A stretch of 64,000 nucleotides of DNA from Alkalithermobacter paradoxus (GTDB lineage Bacteria > Bacillota > Clostridia > Peptostreptococcales > Peptostreptococcaceae). Location of the stretch: NCBI GenBank assembly GCA_002029295.1, contig MZGW01000001.1:485429-549428 (forward strand), given 5' to 3'. This document shows, one piece after another, positions 54,027 to 63,927 of the stretch (position 1 is its first letter; each line of letters opens with the position of its first letter). The translations under genes were made by a program, and so were the position numbers. The notes under the pieces were generated by a model, which saw only the letters and a program-made list of their open reading frames with translations, was not told the origin of the DNA and made no database searches.

Positions 54027-54575
54027 ATGAATAGAAATTTGATAATATATATTTGTTTGTCTTTAATTTTATATTCTTTAGTAGGGCTTTTTATATCAGG
54101 AGAGTATCTTGAATCACTAGGAGCCTTAGTTATAGTGATTTTAAACATTTTAATCTTGTACATAACAAAGTCTAAAGGCATGTATATTAAGTTTTACGGC
54201 GTAGAGTTAGTGCTTGTTTTGTCAGTTTTTCATTCGTTTTTAGGCAAGTTTATGAATCTTTATAAAACTATAGAATGGTGGGATAAATTTTTACACGCTT
54301 ATGGAACTTTTTCGGTTACCTTACTTTTATTATCATTTCTTCACTTTAAATCAAGTAACCTGTTATCCCTATTTATTATTGTATATTCTCTAGGATCTTC
54401 TCTAGGAGTTATGTTTGAGGTTTTTGAATATATTTTAGATATTGTAATGAAAACTAAAAGTCAGCATGGGTTAGATGATACTATGCTAGATCTCATTTTA
54501 AATAATTTAGGTAGCTTTTTAGCAGCTTTAATGTACCTATATAAAGACTTTATTTACAGAAGAAGAATTTGTTAA
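54027..54575 (+). CDS. Polytopic membrane protein, YjdF/DUF2238-like
   Basis: A 182-residue protein with about five membrane segments and the signature WWDKFLHAYGTFSVTLL and FEVFEYILDIVM...DDTMLDLILNNLGS, typical of the DUF2238/YjdF group. ATG at 54027 after TGAGGTGA. Its last 39 bases overlap, tail to tail, the racemase gene on the other strand. Role unknown. Confidence 0.8.
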   Translation: MNRNLIIYICLSLILYSLVGLFISGEYLESLGALVIVILNILILYITKSKGMYIKFYGVELVLVLSVFHSFLGKFMNLYKTIEWWDKFLHAYGTFSVTLLLLSFLHFKSSNLLSLFIIVYSLGSSLGVMFEVFEYILDIVMKTKSQHGLDDTMLDLILNNLGSFLAALMYLYKDFIYRRRIC

Positions 54576-55619
54576 ATGCAGCATAGGTCCATAATACATT
54601 TCAAACTCTAATATATCACCTACTTGTATATCTTCCTTACAATCATTAATATCTACTATTAAGTGATCTGAGCTGCCCCCTAAAATTTTTATATCTTTTA
54701 TTCTCGGTATAAGCTGTTCATAAAATACAAAATCAGCCTTACCTATAGCAAGTAATGCCCTTTTTCTAATTCCATAATCCTCAAACGTAGGTATGTTTCC
54801 AAAAGCATCCACAAAGAGATCCCCTATAGGTTTTGATGGTTTTTCCTTAACTTCAACAACCTCAGCTTTTAATATAAATGCGTCTTTGTGTAAACTACTC
54901 ATATCATATCCCCACAAATCTTCTAAATCTCTTCCTAATAATAATCCTTCTCCTATTCTTAAGTTATTTATTTTACTTGGCATTTCATCCTTAAATAAAA
55001 GCGTTAAAGAAGTTGTAGCACCACCTGAAATTATATTCAATTTCCTATTTATTCTTTCTTCTATTTTATAAGATACCTCCTGAAGCCTACCTATATTTTC
55101 TTTAGTTGGAACAACACCACCATAGCAACCAATATTAGTTCCTATTCCATAAAGTTTTACCATTTTAAGATTATTTTCTATGTATAAAGCTACATCTATT
55201 AACTCATTTTCATTAAAAATTCCTTCCCTTAAATCTCCTAGATCATGCATCAGTATAATTTTATGCTCTTTATTTTGTATTAAGCATTCTTTTTCTATCT
55301 CATTCAAAGTTTTTATCTCAGAATTTAAGCTTATATCTACATACTTAACTACATCTTTTATTTCACTTATCATTGGCACTCTTAAAAGCATGTATGAGGA
55401 ATTGATATTACTTTCCACTAATTTTTTAATGTGGTCTATTCTTGAATCAGCTATATAATTACATCCTGATTTTAGTAGTACATTTACAACTTCAGGTATT
55501 GCATTGAACCCCTTAACTACTACAGCTATGTCAATTCCCTTGCTTTTGCAAAATTCTACTATGTACTTGGCATTTTGATATATTTTATTAAGGTCAATTT
55601 GCAGCAATGGATATCTCAT
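54537..55619 (-). CDS. PLP-dependent racemase (alanine/ornithine racemase family)
   Basis: A 360-residue fold-type III PLP protein. N-terminal LLQIDLNKIYQNAKYIV and VVVKGFNAIPEV (PLP-Lys), LMHDLGDLREGI, GIGTNIGCYGG and ISGGATTSL resemble Clostridium ornithine racemase (Orr) rather than classic Alr. Substrate could be ornithine or alanine; context gives no help. ATG with GAGGTGA. The 3' end overlaps the DUF2238 gene. Confidence 0.85.
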   Translation of the reverse strand: MRYPLLQIDLNKIYQNAKYIVEFCKSKGIDIAVVVKGFNAIPEVVNVLLKSGCNYIADSRIDHIKKLVESNINSSYMLLRVPMISEIKDVVKYVDISLNSEIKTLNEIEKECLIQNKEHKIILMHDLGDLREGIFNENELIDVALYIENNLKMVKLYGIGTNIGCYGGVVPTKENIGRLQEVSYKIEERINRKLNIISGGATTSLTLLFKDEMPSKINNLRIGEGLLLGRDLEDLWGYDMSSLHKDAFILKAEVVEVKEKPSKPIGDLFVDAFGNIPTFEDYGIRKRALLAIGKADFVFYEQLIPRIKDIKILGGSSDHLIVDINDCKEDIQVGDILEFEMYYGPMLHLTNSSSVNKVFI

Positions 55620-55744
55620 TTTCTCACCTCCACAATTTGCTTTCTAAAATCTATTCAAAAATTTCCTCTTATATTCAACTAGCAAAAGATAATAATAGAT
55701 ATTGTGGAAAAGTCCACAAATCATTTTCAAACGGAGGTATGATT

Positions 55745-55960
55745 ATGAATTTTAATACTAGTGGAAACAAGCAAATTGAAAGCAATAATCTAAAAGTGCT
55801 TCAAGATCAATTAAACTATGAATGTATGATGAATAAAAAATTTAGACAATACGCTGATTACTGTACAGATTCTTCTTTAAAATCTTTATGTAATCAAGCA
55901 GCTGATACTCACAAGCAAAACTTCAACAGTCTTAAATCTTATTTAGAATCTCATCAGTAA
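55745..55960 (+). CDS. Small spore-coat-like protein, 71 aa
   Basis: MNFNTSGNKQ... with helical repeat-like QDQLNYECMMNKKFRQYADYC pattern. Placed 42 bases before a CotF gene, same strand. ATG 55745 with GGAGG 7 bases upstream; the ATG six bases earlier is too close. Probably a ferritin-like CotF relative. Confidence 0.7.
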   Translation: MNFNTSGNKQIESNNLKVLQDQLNYECMMNKKFRQYADYCTDSSLKSLCNQAADTHKQNFNSLKSYLESHQ

Positions 55961-56001
55961 TCATTTATAGATAAAATCATAATCTTTATGGAGGGATAAT
56001 A

Positions 56002-56295
56002 ATGAATATAATGAACAATGGAAGTACGGGGAGCTTTACAGAAAAAGAACTCATGAATGACTTATTAGCTTCTGAGAAACAGGTTATATCTGCATACAGT
56101 ACAGGTATAACTGAATCTTCTTGCCAAAACCTTAGAAATACTTTGATGGATAACTATAAAAATGTTCAGGATATTCAATATAAAGTATTTGACGCTATGA
56201 AACAAAAAGGTTGGTACCAAACTAAAGATGCACCAACTGAAGATGTTAACCAAGCTAAATCATCTGCAAATCAAATGGCAAATGAATTAAGATAA
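56002..56295 (+). CDS. CotF-family spore coat protein
   Basis: A 97-residue protein of the CotF family: FTEKELMNDLLASEKQVISAYSTGITESSCQNLRNTL and a C-terminal helical YKVFDAMKQKGWYQT(K)DAP motif. Coat proteins of this type are added to the spore surface. ATG after GGAGGG. Terminated at 56302-56334. Confidence 0.9.
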   Translation: MNIMNNGSTGSFTEKELMNDLLASEKQVISAYSTGITESSCQNLRNTLMDNYKNVQDIQYKVFDAMKQKGWYQTKDAPTEDVNQAKSSANQMANELR

Positions 56296-56301
56296 CTTTC
56301 A

Positions 56302-56334
56302 AAAAAGAACCTTGATTAATCAGGGTTCTTTTTT
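56302..56334 (+). terminator. Intrinsic terminator after the coat genes
   Basis: Stem AAGAACCTTGAT / ATCAGGGTTCTT with one G-T pair and a strong T run. Confidence 0.9.
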
Positions 56335-56471
56335 TGTGTATAGTACTTTTTACATATCTTCTTTTATCACTTTTATATCATAAATTAATATATTGTATTA
56401 AGGACTCAAGCAAAAGGAGGGAGTTCCTAGATTATAATAAATTAAACATAGAGTAAAAGGTGGTGAACCGT

Positions 56472-56984
56472 ATGGCTGATAACGTTATTACTTTATCTAT
56501 CATCATATTCGTAATTATAGTTTCCTATTTAAATTTAAGGTTTAACAAAGCATACAACTTTATTATCCTCATATTTTGTATTTTAGGCTTTCTAGTAAAT
56601 ATATATTTCAATGGACTTGAAGGCTTCATTTCATCAATTCAAGGTATGATTACAGGCTTATTGTTACTTATAATACCATTTTCTCTAGGATGGTTAGGTG
56701 ATGGAGATGTTAAGTTGGTTGCAGCTTTGGGTTCTTTCATAGGTTCTAGCATGATAATGTATTCTATTCTTTACGGACTAATATTTTTTGCAGTAGTAGT
56801 ATCTATCTACTTAATTATAAAGAAAAGATTTAAGATATTTTTGAGGCAGGCATTTTTGACTTTATTATATATAGGCACTCCTTCTAAAATAAACTTGATA
56901 GAGTCTAGTGGATACCCTCCTATTTGGCTATTCTTAGCTCTTGGAACTTTATCTTACTGGATATATTGCACTTATATGCTATAG
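56472..56984 (+). CDS. Prepilin-peptidase-like (A24) membrane protein lacking first catalytic Asp
   Basis: A 170-residue protein with about six membrane segments, equal to the peptidase half of prepilin peptidases (TadV/CpaA type) without the N-terminal methylase domain. The second catalytic motif LGDGDVKL is intact. The first, normally D in YxDLRxRxIPN, aligns to SYLNLRFNKAYN, so Asp is Asn. Start ATG 56472 after AGGTGG; GTG at 56460 possible. No pilin genes nearby. Activity doubtful. Confidence 0.75.
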   Translation: MADNVITLSIIIFVIIVSYLNLRFNKAYNFIILIFCILGFLVNIYFNGLEGFISSIQGMITGLLLLIIPFSLGWLGDGDVKLVAALGSFIGSSMIMYSILYGLIFFAVVVSIYLIIKKRFKIFLRQAFLTLLYIGTPSKINLIESSGYPPIWLFLALGTLSYWIYCTYML

Positions 56985-57044
56985 ACAAAGGATTATAGAT
57001 TAATAAGGCTAAATTCTATTATTACAAATTGTTTTAAAATTAGT

Positions 57045-57068
57045 AAAGGATGACTTGGATCATCCTTT
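57045..57068. terminator. Intrinsic terminator, bidirectional
   Basis: Perfect 9-bp stem AAAGGATGA / TCATCCTTT between the convergent peptidase-like and rarA genes. Confidence 0.75.
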
Positions 57069-57088
57069 GTTTTAGGTAACAAAACTTC

Positions 57089-58357
57089 TTACTTATTTCT
57101 TATACTTTTTTGATACTGAACTATATTTTGCTCCATTTTGTTTTTTCCTGGAATATAGTATCTTGCATCTTTGATATTATCAGGAAGATACTGCTGATTT
57201 ACATAATTATTATCATAGTTATGAGGATATTTATATTCTACTCCTCTTCCTAATTTTTCCGCTCCTAAGTAATGTGCATCTTTAAGATGCTTTGGTATAT
57301 CCCCTACATCATTAGTTTTTATGTCTTGGATTGCTTTGTCAATAGCATTCATTGCTGAATTTGACTTTGGAGATGTAGCTAAAACTAATGTAGCTTGTGC
57401 TAAAGGTATTCTAGCTTCTGGAAATCCTAGTTCTTTAGCAGCATCTACACATGATTTAACTATTGTAATAGCATTAGGATAAGCCATTCCTACATCTTCA
57501 CAAGCTATTACAAGTAGCCTTCTACATATAGTGATTAAATCCTGTGCTTCAACTAACCTTGCAAGATAATGGATAGAAGCATCAGGATCACTTCCTCTTA
57601 TAGACTTTTGAAATGCACTTATAGTATCATAATAATCATCTTTAAATTTGTCAAAATTGACGACTTTATTCTTGAAATTTTGCTTTATTGAATCAATATT
57701 GATATACAGATTCCCATCTTCATCTGGAGCTGTAGAGTATATAGAAAGCTCAAGAATATTTATTGCTCTTCTTAAGTCTCCATTACTTAATGTAGCAATA
57801 TAATCTAGTATATCATCGTCAAATTCTATTTTTGTATCAAAGTCTTTCTTAGCTATATCTAATCCTCTATAAAGCCCCTTTATTATATCTTCTTTTGATA
57901 AATACTTGAACTCAAATATATTAGATCTGCTCAGAATTGCTTTATGTATATGATGGTAAGGATTTTCTGTCGTACTTGCTATTAAAGTTATTTTTCCACT
58001 TTCAATAAATTCTAGCAAATACTGCTGTTGCTTTTTATTAAAATACTGTATCTCATCTAAATACAGTAGTATTCCATTTCTACAAGTCAAATCATCTGAG
58101 TTTCTCAATATTTCTTTCACATCTTCTAGTGATGCAGTAGTAGCATTTAGTTTATATATTTTTTTATTGGTTTTGTTAGCTAGTATATTTGCAACAGTAG
58201 TCTTACCAGTACCTGGAGGACCAAAGAATATCATATTTGTCATGTACCCATTAGATATAATATTTTTTAGGATGCTGTTTTTACCTAGTAAATGATTTTG
58301 ACCCACTACTTCTTCTATACAAGTTGGCCTTAACTTATCTGCTAGTGGTTTGTTCAT
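57089..58357 (-). CDS. rarA: Replication-associated recombination protein A (MgsA)
   Basis: A 422-residue AAA+ clamp-loader-like ATPase: NKPLADKLRPTCIEEVVGQNHLLG, Walker A FFGPPGTGKTTVAN, Walker B LYLDEIQYF, sensor LIASTTENPYH; C-terminal MgsA domain. Works at stalled forks. ATG 58357. Confidence 0.96.
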   Translation of the reverse strand: MNKPLADKLRPTCIEEVVGQNHLLGKNSILKNIISNGYMTNMIFFGPPGTGKTTVANILANKTNKKIYKLNATTASLEDVKEILRNSDDLTCRNGILLYLDEIQYFNKKQQQYLLEFIESGKITLIASTTENPYHHIHKAILSRSNIFEFKYLSKEDIIKGLYRGLDIAKKDFDTKIEFDDDILDYIATLSNGDLRRAINILELSIYSTAPDEDGNLYINIDSIKQNFKNKVVNFDKFKDDYYDTISAFQKSIRGSDPDASIHYLARLVEAQDLITICRRLLVIACEDVGMAYPNAITIVKSCVDAAKELGFPEARIPLAQATLVLATSPKSNSAMNAIDKAIQDIKTNDVGDIPKHLKDAHYLGAEKLGRGVEYKYPHNYDNNYVNQQYLPDNIKDARYYIPGKNKMEQNIVQYQKSIRNK

Positions 58358-58395
58358 AATCTATCACTCAGCTTTCTCTAATCTCATTAAACTAT

Positions 58396-58420
58396 AAAAA
58401 CTACCTATAAGTAGGTAGTC
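58396..58420 (-). terminator. Intrinsic terminator of codY
   Basis: Stem ACTACCTA / TAGGTAGT with T run on the minus strand, just after the codY stop. Confidence 0.8.
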
Positions 58421-58427
58421 TTTAAAT

Positions 58428-59207
58428 TTATTTTTTTAGTTTTTGAAGTTCTTCAGTTAACTTATCGTTTAGTATTTTTATGTGTGTACCCTTCATACCT
58501 AACGATCTAGACTCTATTACTCCTGCACTTTCGAACTTTCTTAAAGCATTAACTATAACAGATCTTGTAATTCCTACTCTATCAGCTATTTTACTTGCAA
58601 CTAATAGACCTTCATTTCCTTCAAGTTCACTAAATATATGTTCTACAGCTTCAAGTTCTGAATAAGATAAAGTTCCTATAGCCATTTGAACTACAGCTTT
58701 TTTTCTCATCTCTTCTTCCATTTCTTCGCTTTTAGCCCTAAGTATTTCAAGTCCTACAACAGTAGCACTATACTCAGCTAAAACTAAATCTTCCTCAGTA
58801 AATTTATTATCGTATCTTGAAAGTATCAATGTTCCTAATCTCTTGCCACTACCTACAATTGGTACTATTGTAACAAATTTATTATAACTTTGAACATCTC
58901 CTTCAAATAGTTCAAGTAATTTCTCCTGAGTTACATTTTCTATACTTTCTGATATTTTTAATATGTTTTCATTGTATTTTTGTGGTAATCTTTCTTCTCC
59001 ACTTGTTTCGTCTATGAAAACTGGGCTATCAGATATATGAGTTAAATTAACTCCTAGTACCTTCCCTTTAGCATTTACTATATATACGTTTGAATTCAAT
59101 ACTTCTCTAAGCGTTTCACTTAGCTCTGAAAAAGAAACTGGGCTACTACCGGACTTTTGAAGTATGCCATTTACTCTCCTAGTTCTCTCTAGCAATGTGC
59201 TAGTCAT
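58428..59207 (-). CDS. codY: GTP- and branched-chain amino acid-sensing repressor CodY
   Basis: A 259-residue CodY: N-terminal GAF domain ([31 protein letters not shown]) and C-terminal winged helix ([27 protein letters not shown]). Represses many genes in rich nutrient conditions. ATG after AGGAGG. 125 bases after topA. Confidence 0.98.
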   Translation of the reverse strand: MTSTLLERTRRVNGILQKSGSSPVSFSELSETLREVLNSNVYIVNAKGKVLGVNLTHISDSPVFIDETSGEERLPQKYNENILKISESIENVTQEKLLELFEGDVQSYNKFVTIVPIVGSGKRLGTLILSRYDNKFTEEDLVLAEYSATVVGLEILRAKSEEMEEEMRKKAVVQMAIGTLSYSELEAVEHIFSELEGNEGLLVASKIADRVGITRSVIVNALRKFESAGVIESRSLGMKGTHIKILNDKLTEELQKLKK

Positions 59208-59331
59208 GTATATTCCTCCTTTAATATTTCTATATCAATTCAAGTGTTAGAATTTTTATAATATTTACTATAGTATACAAGACACAAGTGAAATATTATC
59301 ATAATTAATATTATTTATCAACAAAAATATG

Positions 59332-61398
59332 TTAAATTTCGACTTTTTTTTCAAAATCACATTCTTTGTTAGGACATACTATCTTCTTGCCTTTTTTATT
59401 TTCTTTATATACTAGATATTCTCCGCATTTTTCACATTTTTCGCCAGTTGGCTTATCCCAAGATACAAAGTCACAATCAGGATATTTAGAACATCCATAG
59501 AATATTTTTCCCCTTTTACTCTTTCTTATTATGATTTCTCCATCTTTACACTTAGGACAAGTTATGCCGATTTTATTAAGTAGTGGTTTAGTGGTTTTGC
59601 ATTCAGGATAATTCTTACATGATACAAATTTTCCAAACCTGCCATACTTTATGACCATAGGAGATCCGCATTTTTCACAATTTTCACCAGTTTCTTCTTC
59701 TATAGACACTTTCTCTATTTTTTCTTCTGCTAATTCTATAGCTTCTTTTAAAGGAGTATATACATCTTCTACTACCTTCTTCCACTTTAGGTCGCCTTCT
59801 TCTACCTCATCTAGCATACGTTCCATTTCAGCTGTGAAAGCTACATCTATAAATTTATCAAAATTTTCTTTCATTATTTCTGTAACTAGTATTCCTATCT
59901 CTGTAGGATAAAAGCTATTTCCTTGTTTTTGTACATATTCTCTTGCTACAATGGTTGCGATAGTTGGAGCATATGTACTTGGTCTACCTATTCCTAGTTC
60001 TTCTAAAGTTCTAACAAGTGTAGCTTCTGTATATCTAGCTGGTGGTTGGGTAAAATGTTGCTTTGGTAAAATCTCTTTAACTTCTAGATTCATACCTTCT
60101 TCAATATGTGGAAGGGTCTTATCCTCACTAGTTGCAAACGAGTATACTCTTAAAAATCCATCGAATTTAAGCTTAGATCCTGTAGCTTTAAATGTATAGT
60201 TACCTATTTGTCCATTTACAAGATAGCTATCATATACAGCATCTTTCATTAAACTTGCAACAAATCTTTCCCATATCAATTTATATAACTGATATTGCTC
60301 TTTATTCAAGGATTCTTTTATATCATCTGGAATTCTATTTATAGACGTAGGTCTTATAGCCTCATGAGCATCTTGCACCTTTTTATTGCTAGTTTTTTTA
60401 TCTTTAACTCCACCGTAGTATTCACTTCCTATATTATCTACTATATATTCTTTTCCTTTTTGTACAGCTTCATCTGATATTCTTTGTGAGTCTGTTCTTA
60501 TATATGATATTAATCCTACTGTTCCTTCTCCCTTTATTTCTATACCTTCGTATAGCTGCTGGGCTACCATCATAGTCTTCTTTGTAGAAAATCCTAATTT
60601 ATTAGAAGCCTCTTGCTGTAACATACTAGTTGTAAATGGTTTAGGTGGAGATTTCTTTCTTTCTTTAACTTGGGTACTTGTTATTTGTAGTTTTTTATCT
60701 TTTATATTATCTAAAATATTTTCTACTTCATTGCCACTTTTAAGTTCAACCTTAGAATCTCCTTCTCCATAGAACTTAAATTCAACTTCTTCTTTAGATA
60801 AGGTTTCACAAAGTAAATTTATATTCCAGTATTCTTCAGGTATAAAATTTTTTATTTCTTCTTCTCTATCGCATATTATTCTAGTTGCAACAGATTGTAC
60901 CCTTCCAGCACTAAGCCCTTTTCTAACCTTTTGCCAAAGAAGTGGACTTATCTTATATCCTAACAATCTATCTAAAACCCTTCTTGCTTGCTGAGCATCT
61001 ACAAGGTCTTTATTTATTTCTCTAGGGCTTTTTATAGCCTTTTTTATGGAATCTTTAGTTATCTCATTGAATTCTATTCTACATTTTGCATCTTCATTTA
61101 GATTTAGTATATGAGCTAAATGCCAAGATATAGCTTCTCCTTCTCTATCAGGGTCAGTTGCTAAAAACACTTTTTCAGCTTTTTTTGCTTCTTTTTTTAG
61201 TTCATTTATTACAGGTCCTTTTCCTCTTATATTTATATATTGAGGTTCAAAATTATTATCTATATCAACCCCTAATTTACTTTTAGGTAAATCTCTAATA
61301 TGTCCTACTGACGCTTTAACAGTATAATTTCTACCCAAAAACTTCCCTATAGTCTTAGCTTTAGCTGGAGACTCAACTATAACTAAATTCTTTGCCAT
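59332..61398 (-). CDS. topA: DNA topoisomerase I
   Basis: A 688-residue type IA topoisomerase: TOPRIM (VIVESPAKAKTIGKFLG, ATDPDREGEAISWHL), active Tyr in SYIRTDSQ, and three C-terminal CxxC zinc fingers (CEKCGSP, CPKCKDG, CEKCGEY). Relaxes negative supercoils. Start ATG 61398 with GGGGGTG; the reading from 61434 begins before the ribosome site. Confidence 0.97.
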   Translation of the reverse strand: MAKNLVIVESPAKAKTIGKFLGRNYTVKASVGHIRDLPKSKLGVDIDNNFEPQYINIRGKGPVINELKKEAKKAEKVFLATDPDREGEAISWHLAHILNLNEDAKCRIEFNEITKDSIKKAIKSPREINKDLVDAQQARRVLDRLLGYKISPLLWQKVRKGLSAGRVQSVATRIICDREEEIKNFIPEEYWNINLLCETLSKEEVEFKFYGEGDSKVELKSGNEVENILDNIKDKKLQITSTQVKERKKSPPKPFTTSMLQQEASNKLGFSTKKTMMVAQQLYEGIEIKGEGTVGLISYIRTDSQRISDEAVQKGKEYIVDNIGSEYYGGVKDKKTSNKKVQDAHEAIRPTSINRIPDDIKESLNKEQYQLYKLIWERFVASLMKDAVYDSYLVNGQIGNYTFKATGSKLKFDGFLRVYSFATSEDKTLPHIEEGMNLEVKEILPKQHFTQPPARYTEATLVRTLEELGIGRPSTYAPTIATIVAREYVQKQGNSFYPTEIGILVTEIMKENFDKFIDVAFTAEMERMLDEVEEGDLKWKKVVEDVYTPLKEAIELAEEKIEKVSIEEETGENCEKCGSPMVIKYGRFGKFVSCKNYPECKTTKPLLNKIGITCPKCKDGEIIIRKSKRGKIFYGCSKYPDCDFVSWDKPTGEKCEKCGEYLVYKENKKGKKIVCPNKECDFEKKVEI

Positions 61399-61433
61399 CA
61401 AATACACCCCCAAAAAAAATCTACATTTCATCA

Positions 61434-62525
61434 TTATGTGTTTATAGTATATATTTTATTTCCTAAGTCCATTACTATACCTTTTATTTCAAGAATATTC
61501 AAAATTCCTAGTATATCTTTTATGTTTATATTAGTATAGCTTGAAATTAAATCTACATGCAAACTACCATATTTTTTTAATATATTAGTTACAGTGCATT
61601 CATCATTTTCTAGACTTAAGATATTATCTTCATTTATATTACTATCAATTTCAATATTATATTCTTGCAATATATCTTCAATAGAAGTAACCATTTTAGC
61701 CCCTTCTTTTATAATCTTGTTACATCCACTGCTCATAAATGAATTAATATTACCAGGAACAGCAAATACATTTTTTCCATGCTCTAAAGCATAATCTACC
61801 GTTATTAATGCACCACTTTTTTGAGCTGCTTCAACAACTAACACACCATCAGAAATAGCACTTATTATTCTATTTCTCATTGGAAAATATGCAGGCTTTG
61901 CACCTAACCCTAATGGATATTCTGAAATTATAGCACCACCACTTCTTACTATTTCATCTATAAGCTTTATATTTTCTTTAGGATAAGGCTTATCTATAGA
62001 TGATCCTAGTACCCCTATGGTATTGCTCTTTCCTTTCAACGCTCCTACATGACTATAATAATCTATTCCTAAAGCCAGTCCACTAACAATATTTATTCCT
62101 ATATTAGACAGTTCTTCGCTTATCTTCTTTGCACACCATGTTCCGTATCCACTTGCTTTTCTTGATCCTACCATAGCAATAGAAAAGTCATCTATTATAC
62201 TTTCATTTCCCTTCACAAAGATAACATACGGAGGATCGTATATATTTTTTAATTTATTTGGATACCTACAATCATTTAAAGTTATGTATTTTATATCTTT
62301 TTCTTTCAATTTTCCTTTTATTTCATCTAAATAACTTAAACCTCTATATTGTACTATACTTTCTTTTATTTTTGAACTTATATTTGGAATTTTGTAGATA
62401 TCGCATTTCTCTGCCTCCCATATATTTTCTATATTTCCCTCTAGATATTCTTCTAGCTTTTTTATGGTTTTGTATCCTATTCCATTTATATACCAAAGCA
62501 GTAAATATGTATCATCTCTATTCAT
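61434..62525 (-). CDS. dprA: DNA-processing protein DprA
   Basis: A 363-residue DprA/Smf: HhH at the N-terminus, Rossmann AMVGSRKASGYGTWC, SGLALGIDYYSHVGALKG, VPGNINSFMSSGCNKIIKEGA, and a winged-helix C-terminus. Loads RecA on incoming single strands in transformation. ATG with GGAGG. Followed by topA. Confidence 0.96.
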   Translation of the reverse strand: MNRDDTYLLLWYINGIGYKTIKKLEEYLEGNIENIWEAEKCDIYKIPNISSKIKESIVQYRGLSYLDEIKGKLKEKDIKYITLNDCRYPNKLKNIYDPPYVIFVKGNESIIDDFSIAMVGSRKASGYGTWCAKKISEELSNIGINIVSGLALGIDYYSHVGALKGKSNTIGVLGSSIDKPYPKENIKLIDEIVRSGGAIISEYPLGLGAKPAYFPMRNRIISAISDGVLVVEAAQKSGALITVDYALEHGKNVFAVPGNINSFMSSGCNKIIKEGAKMVTSIEDILQEYNIEIDSNINEDNILSLENDECTVTNILKKYGSLHVDLISSYTNINIKDILGILNILEIKGIVMDLGNKIYTINT

Positions 62526-62545
62526 ATATCCTCCAACAATATATC

Positions 62546-62740
62546 CTAGTTCATGTTGTTTTTAAGCATTTCTAACTTAGCTACTAGACATTCGCTTTTT
62601 TCTCCATAATTTTCAGTATAGTATTTAACTAAATTCTCTATATGATCTATGTTTTCACTTTTTGTACTTAATGCATCATTTAATATATTAGAAATTGAAG
62701 AAAATAAAATATATTGTATTGTTGTATTTATGCTTTCCAT
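62546..62740 (-). CDS. Hypothetical 64-aa protein
   Basis: MESINTTIQYILFSSISNIL... helical, followed by dprA 20 bases later. ATG with AGGAGGAAAG. Unknown family; probably co-transcribed with dprA. Confidence 0.65.
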   Translation of the reverse strand: MESINTTIQYILFSSISNILNDALSTKSENIDHIENLVKYYTENYGEKSECLVAKLEMLKNNMN

Positions 62741-62809
62741 AACTTTCCTCCTGTAAATTTAATACAACAATAGTATTTACATTTTTAATGCCAATATATA
62801 CCTAAAATA

Positions 62810-62836
62810 AAATCTACATCACGAAGATGTAGATTT
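62810..62836 (-). terminator. Intrinsic terminator
   Basis: Perfect 11-bp stem AAATCTACATC / GATGTAGATTT after the 60-aa gene. Confidence 0.85.
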
Positions 62837-62839
62837 TTA

Positions 62840-63022
62840 CTATCTATTATACATCCATTTTATCTTGTTTAATGTCTCGTTTTCTTTTTCTATTTCTTCT
62901 TCTCTTTCAGTTATAACTTCTGCTATTGCTGATTTTATTTTATCAGCTGTTAGATTTTCATCTTCTTTAAGTCCTGCTTTGTCAAGCATTTCAATTATTT
63001 CTTTTTTGTCTAAACTGCTCAT
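62840..63022 (-). CDS. Hypothetical 60-aa helical protein
   Basis: SLDKKEIIEMLDKAGLKED... acidic, helical (EEEIEKENETLNKIK coiled-coil-like). ATG with AGAGGTGA. No family known. Confidence 0.6.
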   Translation of the reverse strand: MSSLDKKEIIEMLDKAGLKEDENLTADKIKSAIAEVITEREEEIEKENETLNKIKWMYNR

Positions 63023-63136
63023 AATATCACCTCTTCTTTTTAATTATTTTTGACTGTAGATAAGTTATATATTCTATCTATTTTAAATTATCGATTATTG
63101 GGCAAAATAAGAAAAATTAAAGGAAGGAGAATATAT

Positions 63137-63346
63137 ATGCCGGAAATGAATTATTTTAAAAATAAATCCATAAAAATTGTTAAAACAGATGGTTCTAATA
63201 ATTATATAGATAAAGAAACTTCATCTGAATCTTACGAAGAAATGCAAAGTATTGATTATAGCAAAAATAAAATTGCAAATTCAATTAACAAAGAAATGAA
63301 GGAATCCTTGCTAGATATTTTAGATGATAAAATAATAGGGGATTAG
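63137..63346 (+). CDS. Hypothetical 69-aa protein
   Basis: MPEMNYFKNKSIKIVKTDG... hydrophilic, no known motif. ATG after GGAAGGAG; own terminator follows. Confidence 0.6.
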   Translation: MPEMNYFKNKSIKIVKTDGSNNYIDKETSSESYEEMQSIDYSKNKIANSINKEMKESLLDILDDKIIGD

Positions 63347-63350
63347 AAAG

Positions 63351-63390
63351 AAAATGCAGCTAATTTTTTAAACTTAGCTGCATTTTTTTA
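63351..63390 (+). terminator. Intrinsic terminator
   Basis: Perfect 13-bp stem AAAATGCAGCTAA / TTAGCTGCATTTT with a T run. Confidence 0.88.
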
Positions 63391-63433
63391 GTTTAAAACA
63401 TAGAATGTATAAAACAATAACGGGGGTGTGCAA

Positions 63434-63925
63434 GTGAAAAAGTTTGGGTCTTTTAGTGGAAAAATCACTATGATTAATGATTTTTTAATAGATCAAAGTG
63501 GTATGGGGTTAGGGTGTTATAAATTAATGTCTGTAGAAAATGATGATGGATCAATAGTGAACTTTGTAATATCGCCAGATACTTATTTTGTGGATCGTGT
63601 AACTGTAAGGGTAGGGGATAAAGTGACTGGGTATTACGACGCAAATGCTCCTGTTCCTCTTATTTTTCCACCACAATATAGAGCTCTTGTCATGGTCAAA
63701 AATACACCATACCAAAATGTTAAGGTAGACTATTTTAATGGAGAACTTATTAGCAGCGATAATACTCTAAGATTAATCCTTTCTCCATATACGATGATAG
63801 TTTTAGAGAATGATCAATTTTTTAATAGAATCCCTATAAATAGAAATTTAATCGTTATATATAAAGCTAGTACAAAGAGTATACCAGCTCAAACAGTACC
63901 ATACAAAATTATAGTTATGTGTTAA
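63434..63925 (+). CDS. Conserved hypothetical beta-rich protein, 163 aa
   Basis: KKFGSFSGKITMINDFLIDQSG..., beta-strand-rich (VTVRVGDKVTGYYDANAPVP, DNTLRLILSPYTMIVL) like an OB/RNase-fold; no signal peptide. GTG 63434 after GGGGGTG. Probably a known clostridial DUF protein, but I cannot name it. Confidence 0.65.
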   Translation: MKKFGSFSGKITMINDFLIDQSGMGLGCYKLMSVENDDGSIVNFVISPDTYFVDRVTVRVGDKVTGYYDANAPVPLIFPPQYRALVMVKNTPYQNVKVDYFNGELISSDNTLRLILSPYTMIVLENDQFFNRIPINRNLIVIYKASTKSIPAQTVPYKIIVMC

Positions 63926-63927
63926 GA

